Notes: a model not told the origin generated them from the letters alone. Shown: positions 26,129 to 35,398, counted from the stretch's first letter. The stretch: 64,000 nt of DNA from Brevibacillus sp042683565 (GCF_042683565.1 NZ_JBHUJW010000024.1:1-64000); one strand, 5' to 3'. Program-made: numbers and translations.

Positions 26129-27241
26129 ATGACAGCAACCCGTGGACTGGAAGGCATTGTTGCAGCTGAATCATCAATCTGTTCGATCGTAGATGGCGTT
26201 CTCTGCTACGGCGGGATCAACATCGACGAGCTGGCAGAACATGCGACCTTTGAAGAGGTTGTATACTTGCTCTGGCATGGAGCGTTACCGAAGCGAGATC
26301 AGCTGGAAACCTTGAAAAAACAATTGGGCGAGGCAGCCGCTGTCCCTGCCGAAGTAATCGAGGGCATCCGCAATTACCCAAAAGGGATTCACCCGATGGC
26401 TGCATTGCGCACAGCTGTCTCTTCGCTAGCGCTCTACGATACAGAAGCGCAAGATATGTCTCCTGAAGCGAACTACCGCAAAGCAATCCGTCTGATGGCT
26501 CAAACTCCTACCCTGGTCGCAGCGTTCGCTCGCCTGCGCAAAGGTCTGGAGCCGGTTGCTCCAAAAGCTGAGTACACCATCGCGCAAAACTTCCTGTACA
26601 TGCTGAAAGGCGAAGAGCCTACCGAGACTGCTGTGAAAGCGCTCGATGTCGCACTGATCCTGCACGCGGATCATGAATTGAACGCCTCTACATTCGCTGC
26701 TCGTGTAACCGTTGCCACCCTGACCGATATCTACTCCGGTATCGTGTCCGCGATCGGTACCCTGAAAGGCCCTCTGCACGGCGGCGCGAATGAAGCTGTA
26801 GCGAAAATGCTGACAGAAATCGGCAGCCTGGACAACGTGGAAGGCTATGTTCGCAATAAGCTGGACAACAAGGAAAAAATCATGGGCTTCGGACACCGCG
26901 TATACAAAGATGGCGACCCGCGCGCAAAATGGCTGCGCCAAATGTCCAAAGCGCTGACTGCGCAAACCGGACGTCCGGAACTGTATGAGATGTCTGTAAA
27001 AATCGAAGACATGGTAACAGGCGAAAAAGGCCTGAAGCCAAACGTCGACTTCTATTCCGCATCCGTATACATTTCGCTCGGCCTGGAAATCGACCTGTTC
27101 ACACCGATCTTTGCAATCAGCCGCATGTCTGGCTGGACTGCACACATCATGGAACAGTATGAAAATAACCGCTTGATCCGTCCTCGCGCGGATTACACTG
27201 GTCCGGTAGGAAAGCATTACGTACCGATCGACCAACGTTAA
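26129..27241 (+). CDS. citZ: Citrate synthase
   Basis: 370 residues; AAGGAGAGGGAG precedes the ATG. It condenses acetyl-CoA and oxaloacetate to citrate, the entry of the TCA cycle. Matches B. subtilis CitZ from MTATRGLEG to the end. Catalytic elements: GPLHGGANE (His), GFGHRVYK (His) and VDFYSASVY (Asp). Type I dimeric length. It heads the citZ-icd-mdh cluster. Codon choice is noticeably plainer and less GC-extreme than in neighbouring genes, as expected for strongly expressed central enzymes. Confidence 0.95.
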   Translation: MTATRGLEGIVAAESSICSIVDGVLCYGGINIDELAEHATFEEVVYLLWHGALPKRDQLETLKKQLGEAAAVPAEVIEGIRNYPKGIHPMAALRTAVSSLALYDTEAQDMSPEANYRKAIRLMAQTPTLVAAFARLRKGLEPVAPKAEYTIAQNFLYMLKGEEPTETAVKALDVALILHADHELNASTFAARVTVATLTDIYSGIVSAIGTLKGPLHGGANEAVAKMLTEIGSLDNVEGYVRNKLDNKEKIMGFGHRVYKDGDPRAKWLRQMSKALTAQTGRPELYEMSVKIEDMVTGEKGLKPNVDFYSASVYISLGLEIDLFTPIFAISRMSGWTAHIMEQYENNRLIRPRADYTGPVGKHYVPIDQR

Positions 27242-27286
27242 TCATCCGCGAGCGAAGACTGCACTCGTTGCTTTTCCGAGCGTGAA

Positions 27287-27357
27287 GAAACAGGGAGATG
27301 CCTGTTTCGCAGAGCAGGAGCCATCCTGTTTCAGCGAAGCGGGTATGGACCTGTTTC
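27287..27357 (+). repeat. Three CCTGTTTC repeats with an inverted partner, citZ-icd spacer
   Basis: GAAACAGG (27287-27294) can pair with CCTGTTTC at 27301-27308, or with further copies at 27325-27332 and 27350-27357. The copies are spaced 24 and 25 bases, and the bases between them are loosely alike, so this is a three-unit imperfect tandem repeat. Alternative hairpins in the citZ-icd message are possible; no T tract follows, so it is not a plain terminator. Confidence 0.6.
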
Positions 27358-27412
27358 AAGCTGTCTGGAAATATTTCTGATTCCTAACTATTTCAACTCT
27401 GGAGGGGTTCTT

Positions 27413-28696
27413 GTGTTCAAAAACTTGACGCAACCAACTGTCGGCGAAAAAATCACAGTGGATAACGGCAAACTCGTTGTGCCTAACAATCCGATCATTC
27501 CTTTCATCGAAGGTGACGGTACTGGCCCGGACATCTGGAAAGCTTCCGTGCGCGTACTGGATGCAGCTGTTGAAAAAGCGTACAAAGGCGAAAAGAAAAT
27601 CGCATGGTTTGAAGTGTTCGCTGGTGAAAAATCTTTCAACCAATACAACGAATGGCTGCCTGAAGATACCCTCACAGCGATCCGCGAATACCTGATCGCG
27701 ATCAAAGGTCCTCTGACTACACCTGTTGGCGGCGGTATCCGCTCCATCAACGTAGCTCTGCGTCAAGAACTGGATCTGTACGCATGCGTACGCCCTGTTC
27801 AATACTTCGACGGCGTGCCATCCCCTGTCAAACACCCTGAGCTGACTGACATGGTCATCTTCCGCGAAAACACTGAAGACATCTACGCTGGCGTAGAGTG
27901 GGCGGAAGGTACTCCGGAAGTGAAAAAAGTGATCGACTTCCTGCAAAAAGAAATGGGCGTGAAGAAAATCCGCTTCCCGGAAACTTCTGGTATCGGCATC
28001 AAGCCTGTTTCCAAAGATGGTACCGAGCGTCTCGTTCGCGCTGCGATCAACTACGCAATCGACAACAAACGCAAATCCGTTACCCTGGTACACAAAGGCA
28101 ACATCATGAAATTCACCGAAGGCGCGTTCAAAAACTGGGGTTACGCAGTGGCTGAAGCCGAATTCGGAGACAAAGTATTCACTTGGGCTCAATACGACCG
28201 CATCAAAGCGGAAGGCGGAGACGCTGACAAAGCGCAAAAAGAAGCAGAAGCAGCTGGCAAAATCATCGTAAAAGACGTGATCGCCGACGCATTCCTGCAA
28301 CAAATTCTGACTCGTCCGGCTGAATACGATGTCGTAGCAACCCTCAACCTGAACGGTGACTACGTATCCGACGCTCTGGCAGCGCAAGTAGGCGGTATCG
28401 GTATCGCACCAGGCGCAAACATCAACTACCTGACCGGTCATGCGATCTTTGAAGCAACACATGGTACTGCTCCGAAATACGCTGGTCTGGACAAAGTAAA
28501 CCCGTCCTCCGTCATTCTGTCCGGTGAAATGATGCTCCGTCACCTGGGCTGGAACGAAGCAGCTGACCTGATCATCAACTCCATGGAGAAAACCATCTCC
28601 GCGAAAACCGTTACTTACGATTTCGCCCGTCTGATGGAAGGTGCAACCGAGCTGAAATGCTCCGAGTTTGCTGACGCCCTGATCAAAAACATGTAA
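27413..28696 (+). CDS. icd: NADP-dependent isocitrate dehydrogenase
   Basis: 427 residues from GTG 27413 with GGAGGGG upstream. It oxidises isocitrate to 2-oxoglutarate with NADP. Substrate phosphate-site region KGPLTTPVGGGIRSLN-like segment with Ser and Arg is near 101-116, RENTEDIYAG near 152, metal Asp residues lie in NLNGDYVSDALAAQVGG near 311, and GTAPKYAGLDKVNPSSVILSG near 350 forms the NADP site. Slightly longer at the N-terminus than B. subtilis Icd. Between citZ and mdh. Confidence 0.95.
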   Translation: MFKNLTQPTVGEKITVDNGKLVVPNNPIIPFIEGDGTGPDIWKASVRVLDAAVEKAYKGEKKIAWFEVFAGEKSFNQYNEWLPEDTLTAIREYLIAIKGPLTTPVGGGIRSINVALRQELDLYACVRPVQYFDGVPSPVKHPELTDMVIFRENTEDIYAGVEWAEGTPEVKKVIDFLQKEMGVKKIRFPETSGIGIKPVSKDGTERLVRAAINYAIDNKRKSVTLVHKGNIMKFTEGAFKNWGYAVAEAEFGDKVFTWAQYDRIKAEGGDADKAQKEAEAAGKIIVKDVIADAFLQQILTRPAEYDVVATLNLNGDYVSDALAAQVGGIGIAPGANINYLTGHAIFEATHGTAPKYAGLDKVNPSSVILSGEMMLRHLGWNEAADLIINSMEKTISAKTVTYDFARLMEGATELKCSEFADALIKNM

Positions 28697-28760
28697 GTTT
28701 GCGTGTATGTATAGTTGATTCATTGGATACGAGTTAACTAACATTTGGAGGGGATTTGTC

Positions 28761-29699
28761 ATGGCATTCCAACGCAAAAAGATCGCTGTCATCGGCAGCG
28801 GCTTCACAGGGGCAACAACTGCATTCATCCTGGGACAAAAGGAACTGGGCGACATTGTACTGGTGGACATCCCGCAGCTGGAAAACCCGACCAAAGGGAA
28901 AGCGCTGGATATGATGGAAGCCTCTCCTGTTCTCGGCTTCGATGCCAAGATCACCGGAACGGCTGACTATGCAGACATCAAGGATGCAGACCTGGTCATC
29001 ATCACCGCCGGTATCGCCCGCAAGCCTGGCATGTCCCGCGATGACCTCGTGAACACGAATGCTGGTATCATGAAATCCGTAGCGGAGCAAGTGAAAACGC
29101 ATGCTCCCGACTCCACTGTTATCGTTCTGTCCAATCCGGTCGACGCCATGACCTACACGTTCTATACTACTTCCGGCTTCCCGAAAGAGCGCGTCATCGG
29201 CCAATCCGGCGTGCTCGATACAGCACGCTTCCGCACGTTCGTGGCAATGGAGCTGGGCGTATCTGTCGAAGATGTGACAGGGTTCGTCCTGGGCGGCCAT
29301 GGTGACGACATGGTGCCATTGGTTCGCTACTCCTATGCGGGCGGTATCCCGCTGGAAAAGCTGATTCCAAAAGACCGTCTGGATGCGATCGTCGAGCGCA
29401 CCCGCAAAGGTGGGGGCGAAATCGTCAGCCTGCTCGGCAACGGTTCCGCTTACTACGCTCCGGCGGCTTCCCTCGTGCAAATGGCGGAAGCGATTCTGAA
29501 AGACAAAAAACGCATTCTGCCGTCCATCGCCCTCTTGCAGGGCGAATACGGCTACAACGATTTGTACCTGGGCGTACCTACACTTCTGGGTGCAAACGGG
29601 ATCGAGAAAATCATCGAGCTGGAACTGACAGCCGAAGAAAAAGCGGCTCTCGACAAGTCTGCTGATTCTGTCCGTAAAGTGCTGGCTGTGTTGAAATAG
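28761..29699 (+). CDS. mdh: Malate dehydrogenase
   Basis: 312 residues; GGAGGGG upstream. It interconverts malate and oxaloacetate with NAD, completing the citZ-icd-mdh TCA set. Rossmann motif GSGFTGATTAFI at about 12-23, catalytic GVLDTARFRTF and the His in VLGGHGDDMVPL near 174-185, and substrate Arg in IARKPGMSRDDL. LDH-like malate dehydrogenase subtype with normal length. A terminator follows. Confidence 0.95.
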   Translation: MAFQRKKIAVIGSGFTGATTAFILGQKELGDIVLVDIPQLENPTKGKALDMMEASPVLGFDAKITGTADYADIKDADLVIITAGIARKPGMSRDDLVNTNAGIMKSVAEQVKTHAPDSTVIVLSNPVDAMTYTFYTTSGFPKERVIGQSGVLDTARFRTFVAMELGVSVEDVTGFVLGGHGDDMVPLVRYSYAGGIPLEKLIPKDRLDAIVERTRKGGGEIVSLLGNGSAYYAPAASLVQMAEAILKDKKRILPSIALLQGEYGYNDLYLGVPTLLGANGIEKIIELELTAEEKAALDKSADSVRKVLAVLK

Positions 29700-29718
29700 G
29701 ATCGATGCGTGAAATACG

Positions 29719-29749
29719 AAAGACGCCTCTCCTCTGGAAGGCGTCTTTT
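29719..29749 (+). terminator. Terminator after mdh
   Basis: AAAGACGCCT pairs with AGGCGTCTTTT (29739-29749), ending the TCA cluster. Confidence 0.8.
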
Positions 29750-29795
29750 CGCGTCTCGGGAGGAATCATACCTGCAAATGGTGTGTGGAGCTATC

Positions 29796-29812
29796 TTTAC
29801 AAAAAATTTACT
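29796..29812 (+). promoter_or_regulatory. PhoP-box-like direct repeat before phoP
   Basis: TTTACA (29796-29801) and TTTACT (29807-29812), 11 bases apart, fit the known PhoP pattern of TT(A/T/C)ACA repeats with about 5 bases between them. PhoP is known to activate its own operon in B. subtilis. Only two units are seen. Confidence 0.4.
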
Positions 29813-29911
29813 TGTCTGTCGCGATTCCGGTTTGGCAGACTGAGATTAGAGAGAAAAGGAACGAAGCCTATCGCGTCATGCCAACAGGACGATAGCTCAG
29901 GGGGAAAAAAC

Positions 29912-30607
29912 ATGATCAAAGTATTGGTAGTGGATGACGAGGCTTCTATCGTGAAGCTGTTGCAATTCAATCTGGAAAAATCAGGATTTCGGGTCATGAC
30001 GGCCTTCGACGGCAAACAGGCGCTGGAGATGGTCAAAAGCGAGCAGCCCGACTTTATTATTCTCGATCTGATGCTGCCGAAGATGGACGGCATGGACGTG
30101 TGCAAGACGCTGCGCCAGGAACGGGTGAATACGCCGATCCTCATGCTGACGGCAAAGGACGATGAACTCGACAAGATACTCGGTCTGGAACTGGGGGCTG
30201 ACGATTACCTGACGAAGCCGTTCAGCCCGCGCGAGGTGGTCGCCCGGGTCAAGGCGATATTGCGCCGCGTTCAGGCCGCCCCGGAAGTGTCGGTGGTCCA
30301 GGAGGAAGTCGTCCTGCAGTTCGGAGACGTTCGCGTCTATCCGGAAAAATACGAAGTGTTCCGCGGCGACGCCAAAGTGGAGCTGACCCCGAAGGAATTC
30401 GAGCTGCTGCACTATTTGGCGAGCCACCACGGGCGTGTCCTGACGCGCGATCAGTTGCTCAACGCTGTCTGGAACTACGACTTTATCGGCGATTCCCGCA
30501 TCGTGGATGTCCACGTCAGCCATTTGCGCGACAAGCTGGAGGAAGACACGAAAAATCCGCGTTACATCAAAACCGTTCGCGGTCTTGGGTATAAATTGGA
30601 AGGATAA
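29912..30607 (+). CDS. phoP: Phosphate-response regulator PhoP (OmpR family)
   Basis: 231 residues from ATG 29912 (IKVLVVDDEAS), preceded by GGGGG. Receiver domain at 1-120 with phosphoacceptor Asp52 in IILDLMLPKMDG, acidic pocket VDDE and Lys in DDYLTKPFSPREV. Winged-helix DNA-binding domain at about 135-231 (VELTPKEFELLHYLASHHGRVLTRDQLL...VDVHVSHLRDKLE). It controls phosphate-starvation genes when phosphorylated by PhoR, 15 bases downstream. The location between mdh and polA is that of B. subtilis phoPR. Confidence 0.93.
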   Translation: MIKVLVVDDEASIVKLLQFNLEKSGFRVMTAFDGKQALEMVKSEQPDFIILDLMLPKMDGMDVCKTLRQERVNTPILMLTAKDDELDKILGLELGADDYLTKPFSPREVVARVKAILRRVQAAPEVSVVQEEVVLQFGDVRVYPEKYEVFRGDAKVELTPKEFELLHYLASHHGRVLTRDQLLNAVWNYDFIGDSRIVDVHVSHLRDKLEEDTKNPRYIKTVRGLGYKLEG

Positions 30608-30622
30608 CGGGAGGCACCGCCT

Positions 30623-32386
30623 TTGACTCGCTTTCGCATCAAACTCACCTTGACCATACTCGGTTTGATTTCCTTGGTTCTGCTCCTGCTGGGGCTGTAC
30701 TTTGCCAAGGTGCTTGAAAACTCCTACCTGCAGTCGTTGCAGGAACTGCTGTTGCGGGAATCCAGGCTCATCGCGCAGGCGGTACGGTTCCCGGAAGTTT
30801 TTTCAGACAAACAGGTACTGGAAGAGCGAGTGCTGCAGGTAGCTCCCGCCAACGACGTCAGGCTGACGCTCATCGATCAGGCTGGCACCGTGCTTTTTGA
30901 CAATTCTACCTATGCAAACGGGATGGAAAACCATCACGACCGGCCGGAGTTCATCGCGGCGCTGCGCGGGGAAACGGGTATATCGCGGCGCTACAGCGAG
31001 ACGCTGAGGCACGACATGATGTATGTGGCGGTGCCCATCGCGTTGGATGGACAAATCGTCGGGGCGGTGCGTTCGGCGATGTCCATGAAAGACATCACCA
31101 ATACGATCCACAACATGTGGTACAGCCTTTTGACGGGGCTTTTGGTCACGCTGGTAGTCGGTTCGATTGTCGTTTCCCGCATTTCTTTTTCCATTATCCG
31201 GCCGATCGAGGAAATTACCCGCGTCGCCCGCAACATTACGCAGCGGCAGTACGAGAGTCGCGTGCGCATCAAGGCAAAGGACGAGATCGGTCAGCTGGCA
31301 GGGGCGATCAACTTCATGGCCTCCAGCCTGGAGCAGCAGATGTACGAGATTTCCGAGAACCAGCAGCGGCTGTCGGGCGTGCTGACCAATATGACGAGCG
31401 GGGTCATCTTCATTTCCGAGCAGCGCAGAATCATGCTGGTCAATCCGGCGGTGGAGAAGCTGCTCGGGATGGCGGGAAACGAGATCGTCGGCAAGCTCCA
31501 TATCGAGGCGGGAAAAAGCTTTGGACTGAGCCACTACATCGACCGCTGTCTGGACAAGGGCGAGAAGTTCCGGGAAGAGGTGCACATTTACTACCCGCAG
31601 GAGCGCGTGCTGGATGTCAACTTCGCGCCGTACATCAACTACAGGGGCGAGGCGCGCGGCGTAGTCGTCGTGCTGCACGACATCACCGACATACGCCGGT
31701 TGGAAAAGATGCGCAGCGATTTCGTAGCGAACGTCTCCCATGAGCTGCGCACCCCGATCACGTCGATCAAGGGCTTTACGGAGACCTTGCTGGAAGGGGC
31801 GATGCAGGACGAGGAAACGTGCCGCAACTTCCTGCAGATCATCTCGGACGAAAGCGAACGGCTCTACCGGATGATCCGCGACATCCTCGACCTGTCGAGG
31901 ATCGAGCAGAAACGCATTCCGCTGCAAATGAGCCAGGTGCATGTGCAGGAGCTGATCGCATCGGCGGCCGCGATTATGCACGACCAGGCGCAGCGCAAGC
32001 AGCTGACGATAGAGCTGCCGATCGCTGGCGAGGACATCTGGCTGATGACGGATCGAGACTGCCTGCAGCAGATTGTACTGAACCTGCTGTCGAACGCCGT
32101 CGCCTATACGCCGGAGGGCGGAACGATCGCCATTCATGCCGCGAAGGAAGGCAAAAACGTCCGGCTTCAGGTCGCCGACACAGGCATCGGCATTCCGGGA
32201 AAAGACATTCCGCGCATTTTCGAGCGCTTTTATCGGGTGGACAAAGCGCGCAGCCGCGATTCCGGAGGAACAGGACTCGGCCTTGCAATCGTCAAGCACC
32301 TGGTGGACAACCTGCACGGGCATATTTCGGTCGAAAGCGAGGAAGGACAAGGCACGACCTTTACCGTCATCCTGCCGCTGCACTGA
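30623..32386 (+). CDS. phoR: Phosphate-sensing histidine kinase PhoR
   Basis: 587 residues from TTG 30623 (GGGAGG 8 bases before). Order: membrane helix (about 8-28), extracytoplasmic sensor (about 30-165), second helix (about 166-188, LLTGLLVTLVVGSIVVS), HAMP (about 190-245), PAS (about 255-355), HisKA with phosphoacceptor His373 in SHELRTPITS, then the ATPase domain with LLSNAVAYTPEG, VADTGIGIPGKDIPRIFERFYRVD and GGTGLGLAIVKHLV. It phosphorylates PhoP. Same size as B. subtilis PhoR. Cotranscribed with phoP and followed by phoU. Confidence 0.93.
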   Translation: MTRFRIKLTLTILGLISLVLLLLGLYFAKVLENSYLQSLQELLLRESRLIAQAVRFPEVFSDKQVLEERVLQVAPANDVRLTLIDQAGTVLFDNSTYANGMENHHDRPEFIAALRGETGISRRYSETLRHDMMYVAVPIALDGQIVGAVRSAMSMKDITNTIHNMWYSLLTGLLVTLVVGSIVVSRISFSIIRPIEEITRVARNITQRQYESRVRIKAKDEIGQLAGAINFMASSLEQQMYEISENQQRLSGVLTNMTSGVIFISEQRRIMLVNPAVEKLLGMAGNEIVGKLHIEAGKSFGLSHYIDRCLDKGEKFREEVHIYYPQERVLDVNFAPYINYRGEARGVVVVLHDITDIRRLEKMRSDFVANVSHELRTPITSIKGFTETLLEGAMQDEETCRNFLQIISDESERLYRMIRDILDLSRIEQKRIPLQMSQVHVQELIASAAAIMHDQAQRKQLTIELPIAGEDIWLMTDRDCLQQIVLNLLSNAVAYTPEGGTIAIHAAKEGKNVRLQVADTGIGIPGKDIPRIFERFYRVDKARSRDSGGTGLGLAIVKHLVDNLHGHISVESEEGQGTTFTVILPLH

Positions 32387-32482
32387 AAAGATTTACAGAA
32401 ACCACACACGGTCTTTACCGTCCCTCTACAATCCCCTTGTACTATTTGTCGTAACCACAGATATACGAAGGGGGACGAGGAT

Positions 32483-33139
32483 ATGTCGCGGCACACCTTT
32501 GAGGAACAGCAGGACGTACTGCACCGCAAGCTGATGGCGATGGGCACGCTGGTGGAGGAAGCCATTCATAAAGCGATCAAAAGCCTGGTGGAGAGGGATG
32601 TACAGCTCGCCGAGCAGGTCATTGGCAGCGATCACCTCATCAACGAACTGGAGCATGAAGTTCAGAGCGATTGTTTTCGGCTGATCGCGTTGCAGCAGCC
32701 CGTGGGGAGCGACCTGCGCCGGTTGGGGACGATGCTCAAGCTGGTGACGGATCTGGAGCGGATGGGAGATCATGCAGTGTCGATCGCCAAGACGACGCGG
32801 AGGCTGATGACAGAACCATACGTCAAGCCGCTGATCGACATTCCCTTGATGGCGGACCACGTGAAGGCGATGGTGCGGGACTGCCTGAATGCCTATATCG
32901 CGCGCAATCAAGTGGACGCAGAGGAAATCGCGGCACGCGACGACATTGTCGACAAGCTGTTTTCCACCATTTTCCGCGACCTGATCGAGGTCATGACCAG
33001 GAACGGGACAGCGATCTCCCAGGGGACGCATCTGCTCTTGGTCGCCCAGTATTTGGAGCGGATTGCGGACCATGTGACGAATATTTGCGAGTGGATCATT
33101 TACATGTCGACGGGAAAGCTGACGGACCTGAACAAGTGA
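32483..33139 (+). CDS. phoU: Phosphate signalling protein PhoU
   Basis: 218 residues; GGGGGACGAGG before the ATG. Two three-helix PhoU repeats (about 8-105 and 113-210), each with the E-(x)2-D-(x)3-D metal-cluster type pattern (TDLERMGDHAVSIAK; AQYLERIADHVTNICEW). PhoU adjusts PhoR activity through the Pst transporter. Here it follows phoPR directly and no pst transport genes are in the window. A strong terminator follows. Confidence 0.9.
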   Translation: MSRHTFEEQQDVLHRKLMAMGTLVEEAIHKAIKSLVERDVQLAEQVIGSDHLINELEHEVQSDCFRLIALQQPVGSDLRRLGTMLKLVTDLERMGDHAVSIAKTTRRLMTEPYVKPLIDIPLMADHVKAMVRDCLNAYIARNQVDAEEIAARDDIVDKLFSTIFRDLIEVMTRNGTAISQGTHLLLVAQYLERIADHVTNICEWIIYMSTGKLTDLNK

Positions 33140-33170
33140 CGAACCGCATCTTGCCGTCGGTCAATGATTC

Positions 33171-33211
33171 AAAGAGTCGCCGCAAGCATGGCTTGCAGCG
33201 GCTCTTTTTTT
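33171..33211 (+). terminator. Strong terminator after phoU
   Basis: AAAGAGTCGC...CGCAAGC pairs with GCTTGC...AGCGGCTCTTT around ATG, followed by a long T run. Confidence 0.85.
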
Positions 33212-33287
33212 CGGGAGCCCATTCCTTTTTTTGTGCATATCATGCAGAGATTCAACTTTGCATCAGGAAGCACAGGAGGGAATGACG

Positions 33288-34373
33288 ATGGCAAAAAGAG
33301 AGAGACATATTTACGCGGCGGGAAACACCGCCCGAGGATACCGGACTTTCTATGATTCTGTTCTGGCGGGGATGGAGCGAATTTACTATTTGACGGGTGT
33401 GGTAGAAGGCATCACGTCGCGAGTGATTGAGACCATCGGCAAGGAAATGGCGAGAGTGACCGATCAGGTGGAATGGATTCATTCGCCGTTTGAGAATGGC
33501 AAATACGACGGCGTCATTTTCACGGACTGGAAGGTCGCTGTCATGGACGGCAGCTACCCACGCCAGTATCGGCCGCTCGCGCAGGGTGTGACCGATATCC
33601 AGGTGAATCTGCAGACTTCGTTGAAGGTTGAGCTGCTCACGCCCTATGCGGCGCAGATCACGGGCTGGAACGCCGGCATCGCGCGGCACAGCCAGGAGGC
33701 GTACGACGCGTTTGCGGAAGCGCTGCGCATCCATGACGAGTGGGAAGCACCGTACATCGCGAATCTGGACCGTGACAAGGCGAACCGCGTGACGGAGGAG
33801 CTGATCGAACGTCTCTTTGCCGACGAGCCGCTGGGCAAGACGGCACGTGTCAGGAGGATGTACCTTGGGGCCGCCACTCCCCAAGGGCCGGTCGATCACA
33901 TCATGAAGCTGACCGATCATTTGCAGAAGCGGTACTTCATCAAGGGGCGTCCGGGTTCGGGAAAATCGACGATGCTCAAGCGGCTGGTGAGCGAAGCCGA
34001 GCAGCGCGGACTGGACGTGGAGGTCTACCACTGCGGTCTGGACCCGCACAGCCTGGACATGGTCATTTTGCCGGAAAAAGGCGTGGCTCTCTTTGACAGC
34101 ACTGCTCCCCACGAGTATTTTCCGAGCAAGCCGACGGATGAAGTCATCGACATGTACGAGCGGGCAATCACGCCAGGTACGGATGAACAATATGCCGATG
34201 AGCTGTTTGACATCAAGGCGCGCTACTCGCAAAAAATCAAGGAGGCGACCGCTTGTCTCGTTGCGGCGAAAGAACTGCGGGAGCAGCTGAACAATGTCTA
34301 CCTGGAAGCGACCGATCAGCAGCGGCTGAAGGTGGTCACCGAGGCCATCATGGGTCGGCTGGCTTGCATGTGA
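33288..34373 (+). CDS. PRK06851-type protein with two P-loop-like halves
   Basis: 361 residues from ATG 33288 (AGGAGG 8 bases before; ATG 33282 is too close). I recognise it as the PRK06851 group of unknown function. The C-terminal half has a clean Walker A, KGRPGSGKST (about 223-232), followed by VEVYHCGLDPHSLDMVILPEKGVALFDSTAPH. The N-terminal half repeats the plan in degenerate form: YLTGVVEGITSRVIETIG where Walker A should be, without Lys, then VEWIHSPFENGKYDGVIFTDWKVAVMDGSYPRQY. So it looks like an internal duplication with one active and one lost nucleotide site. It stands alone before the vanW gene; no role is assigned. Confidence 0.8.
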   Translation: MAKRERHIYAAGNTARGYRTFYDSVLAGMERIYYLTGVVEGITSRVIETIGKEMARVTDQVEWIHSPFENGKYDGVIFTDWKVAVMDGSYPRQYRPLAQGVTDIQVNLQTSLKVELLTPYAAQITGWNAGIARHSQEAYDAFAEALRIHDEWEAPYIANLDRDKANRVTEELIERLFADEPLGKTARVRRMYLGAATPQGPVDHIMKLTDHLQKRYFIKGRPGSGKSTMLKRLVSEAEQRGLDVEVYHCGLDPHSLDMVILPEKGVALFDSTAPHEYFPSKPTDEVIDMYERAITPGTDEQYADELFDIKARYSQKIKEATACLVAAKELREQLNNVYLEATDQQRLKVVTEAIMGRLACM

Positions 34374-34447
34374 GTCTGGCCAGCGAAATGATGACCGCAT
34401 GAAACTTGCCCGGCTGCTCATACTACAGACAGGAGGTGAGCAGCCGG

Positions 34448-35398
34448 ATGGTTTATGGTTTGATGCTGGCTCTGCTGCTGGCAAATCCCCTCGATCCCGT
34501 TCCTTTTCTGCAGGTAGAAATGGAAGGGGAGACAGTGGCGATACTGGATCGATCGGATTACACCGTGCCGTGGGAAGGCGTGCCCACCGTTGACGAGGAG
34601 CATTTGCGCATGACCATGGAGCGTCTGGCAGAGAAGGCGTACATCGAGCCGATCAACGCCACAATCGACGACACTGGCGCAATCGTGCAAGACAAAAAGG
34701 GACGGAAGCTGAACGAGACGGACTTTCTTACGCAATTCTACAATTACTATTACGGCAGCGGTTCAGGGGTACTCAAGGCGACGTACCAGGAAATTTATCC
34801 GAAAGTGGACACCGCCCTAATGACGCAGGTGAGGAAGAAGAGAATCGGTGAATATACAACGTACTTCAATGCGGGCAACAAAAACCGCTCACACAATATC
34901 GCGCTGGCAGCCAGGGCGATCAACAATACGGTTGTGTTGCCGGGGGAGATTTTTTCCTTCAACAAGGTGGTGGGCAAGCGGACGCGGGCCAAAGGCTATT
35001 TGCAAGCCCCTGTCATCGTGCGCGGAGAATTGTCGGAAGGGATCGGCGGAGGGATCTGCCAGGTTTCTTCCACGCTTTTTAATGCGGTGGACAAGGCTGG
35101 CCTGCATATCGTGCAGCGGTATTCGCACAGCAGGCACGTAGCGTATGTGCGGCCGGGGCGGGATGCGACAGTCAGCTGGTACGGGCCAGACTTTGTCTTT
35201 CAGAACAAGTACGCGTACCCCATCCTGATTCGGGCCAAAGTGTACGGCGGCACGATGCACGTCTCCGTACACTCCTTCCCGGAGATCGAATACGAGCCAA
35301 GGCATGTTCCCAGCGTCAGCCGTGCCACCCCGGAGGAAGAACCGGCGATTCTGCCAGGCAATCCCAAGACTCCCGACGACTCGACAGCACCTGAATGA
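34448..35398 (+). CDS. VanW family protein
   Basis: 316 residues from ATG 34448 (GGAGGTGA 8 bases upstream). A short hydrophobic N-terminus (YGLMLALLLANPL) may be a signal or anchor. Residues about 140-270 form the VanW domain: RSHNIALAARAINNTVVLPGEIFSFNKVVG, then GIGGGICQVSSTLFNA with the conserved Cys, and HSRHVAYVRPGRDATVSWYGPDF. VanW was first noted in vanB-type vancomycin resistance clusters, but most copies lie outside them and have no known function; no other van gene is here, so resistance should not be inferred. The C-terminus is Pro-rich. The terminator stem overlaps its last codons. Confidence 0.85.
   Translation: MVYGLMLALLLANPLDPVPFLQVEMEGETVAILDRSDYTVPWEGVPTVDEEHLRMTMERLAEKAYIEPINATIDDTGAIVQDKKGRKLNETDFLTQFYNYYYGSGSGVLKATYQEIYPKVDTALMTQVRKKRIGEYTTYFNAGNKNRSHNIALAARAINNTVVLPGEIFSFNKVVGKRTRAKGYLQAPVIVRGELSEGIGGGICQVSSTLFNAVDKAGLHIVQRYSHSRHVAYVRPGRDATVSWYGPDFVFQNKYAYPILIRAKVYGGTMHVSVHSFPEIEYEPRHVPSVSRATPEEEPAILPGNPKTPDDSTAPE

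Noticed and set aside
34448..35398. Vancomycin resistance role for the VanW-family gene
   Set aside because: No vanH, vanA/B, vanX or vanRS genes are present; VanW domains are common outside such clusters.
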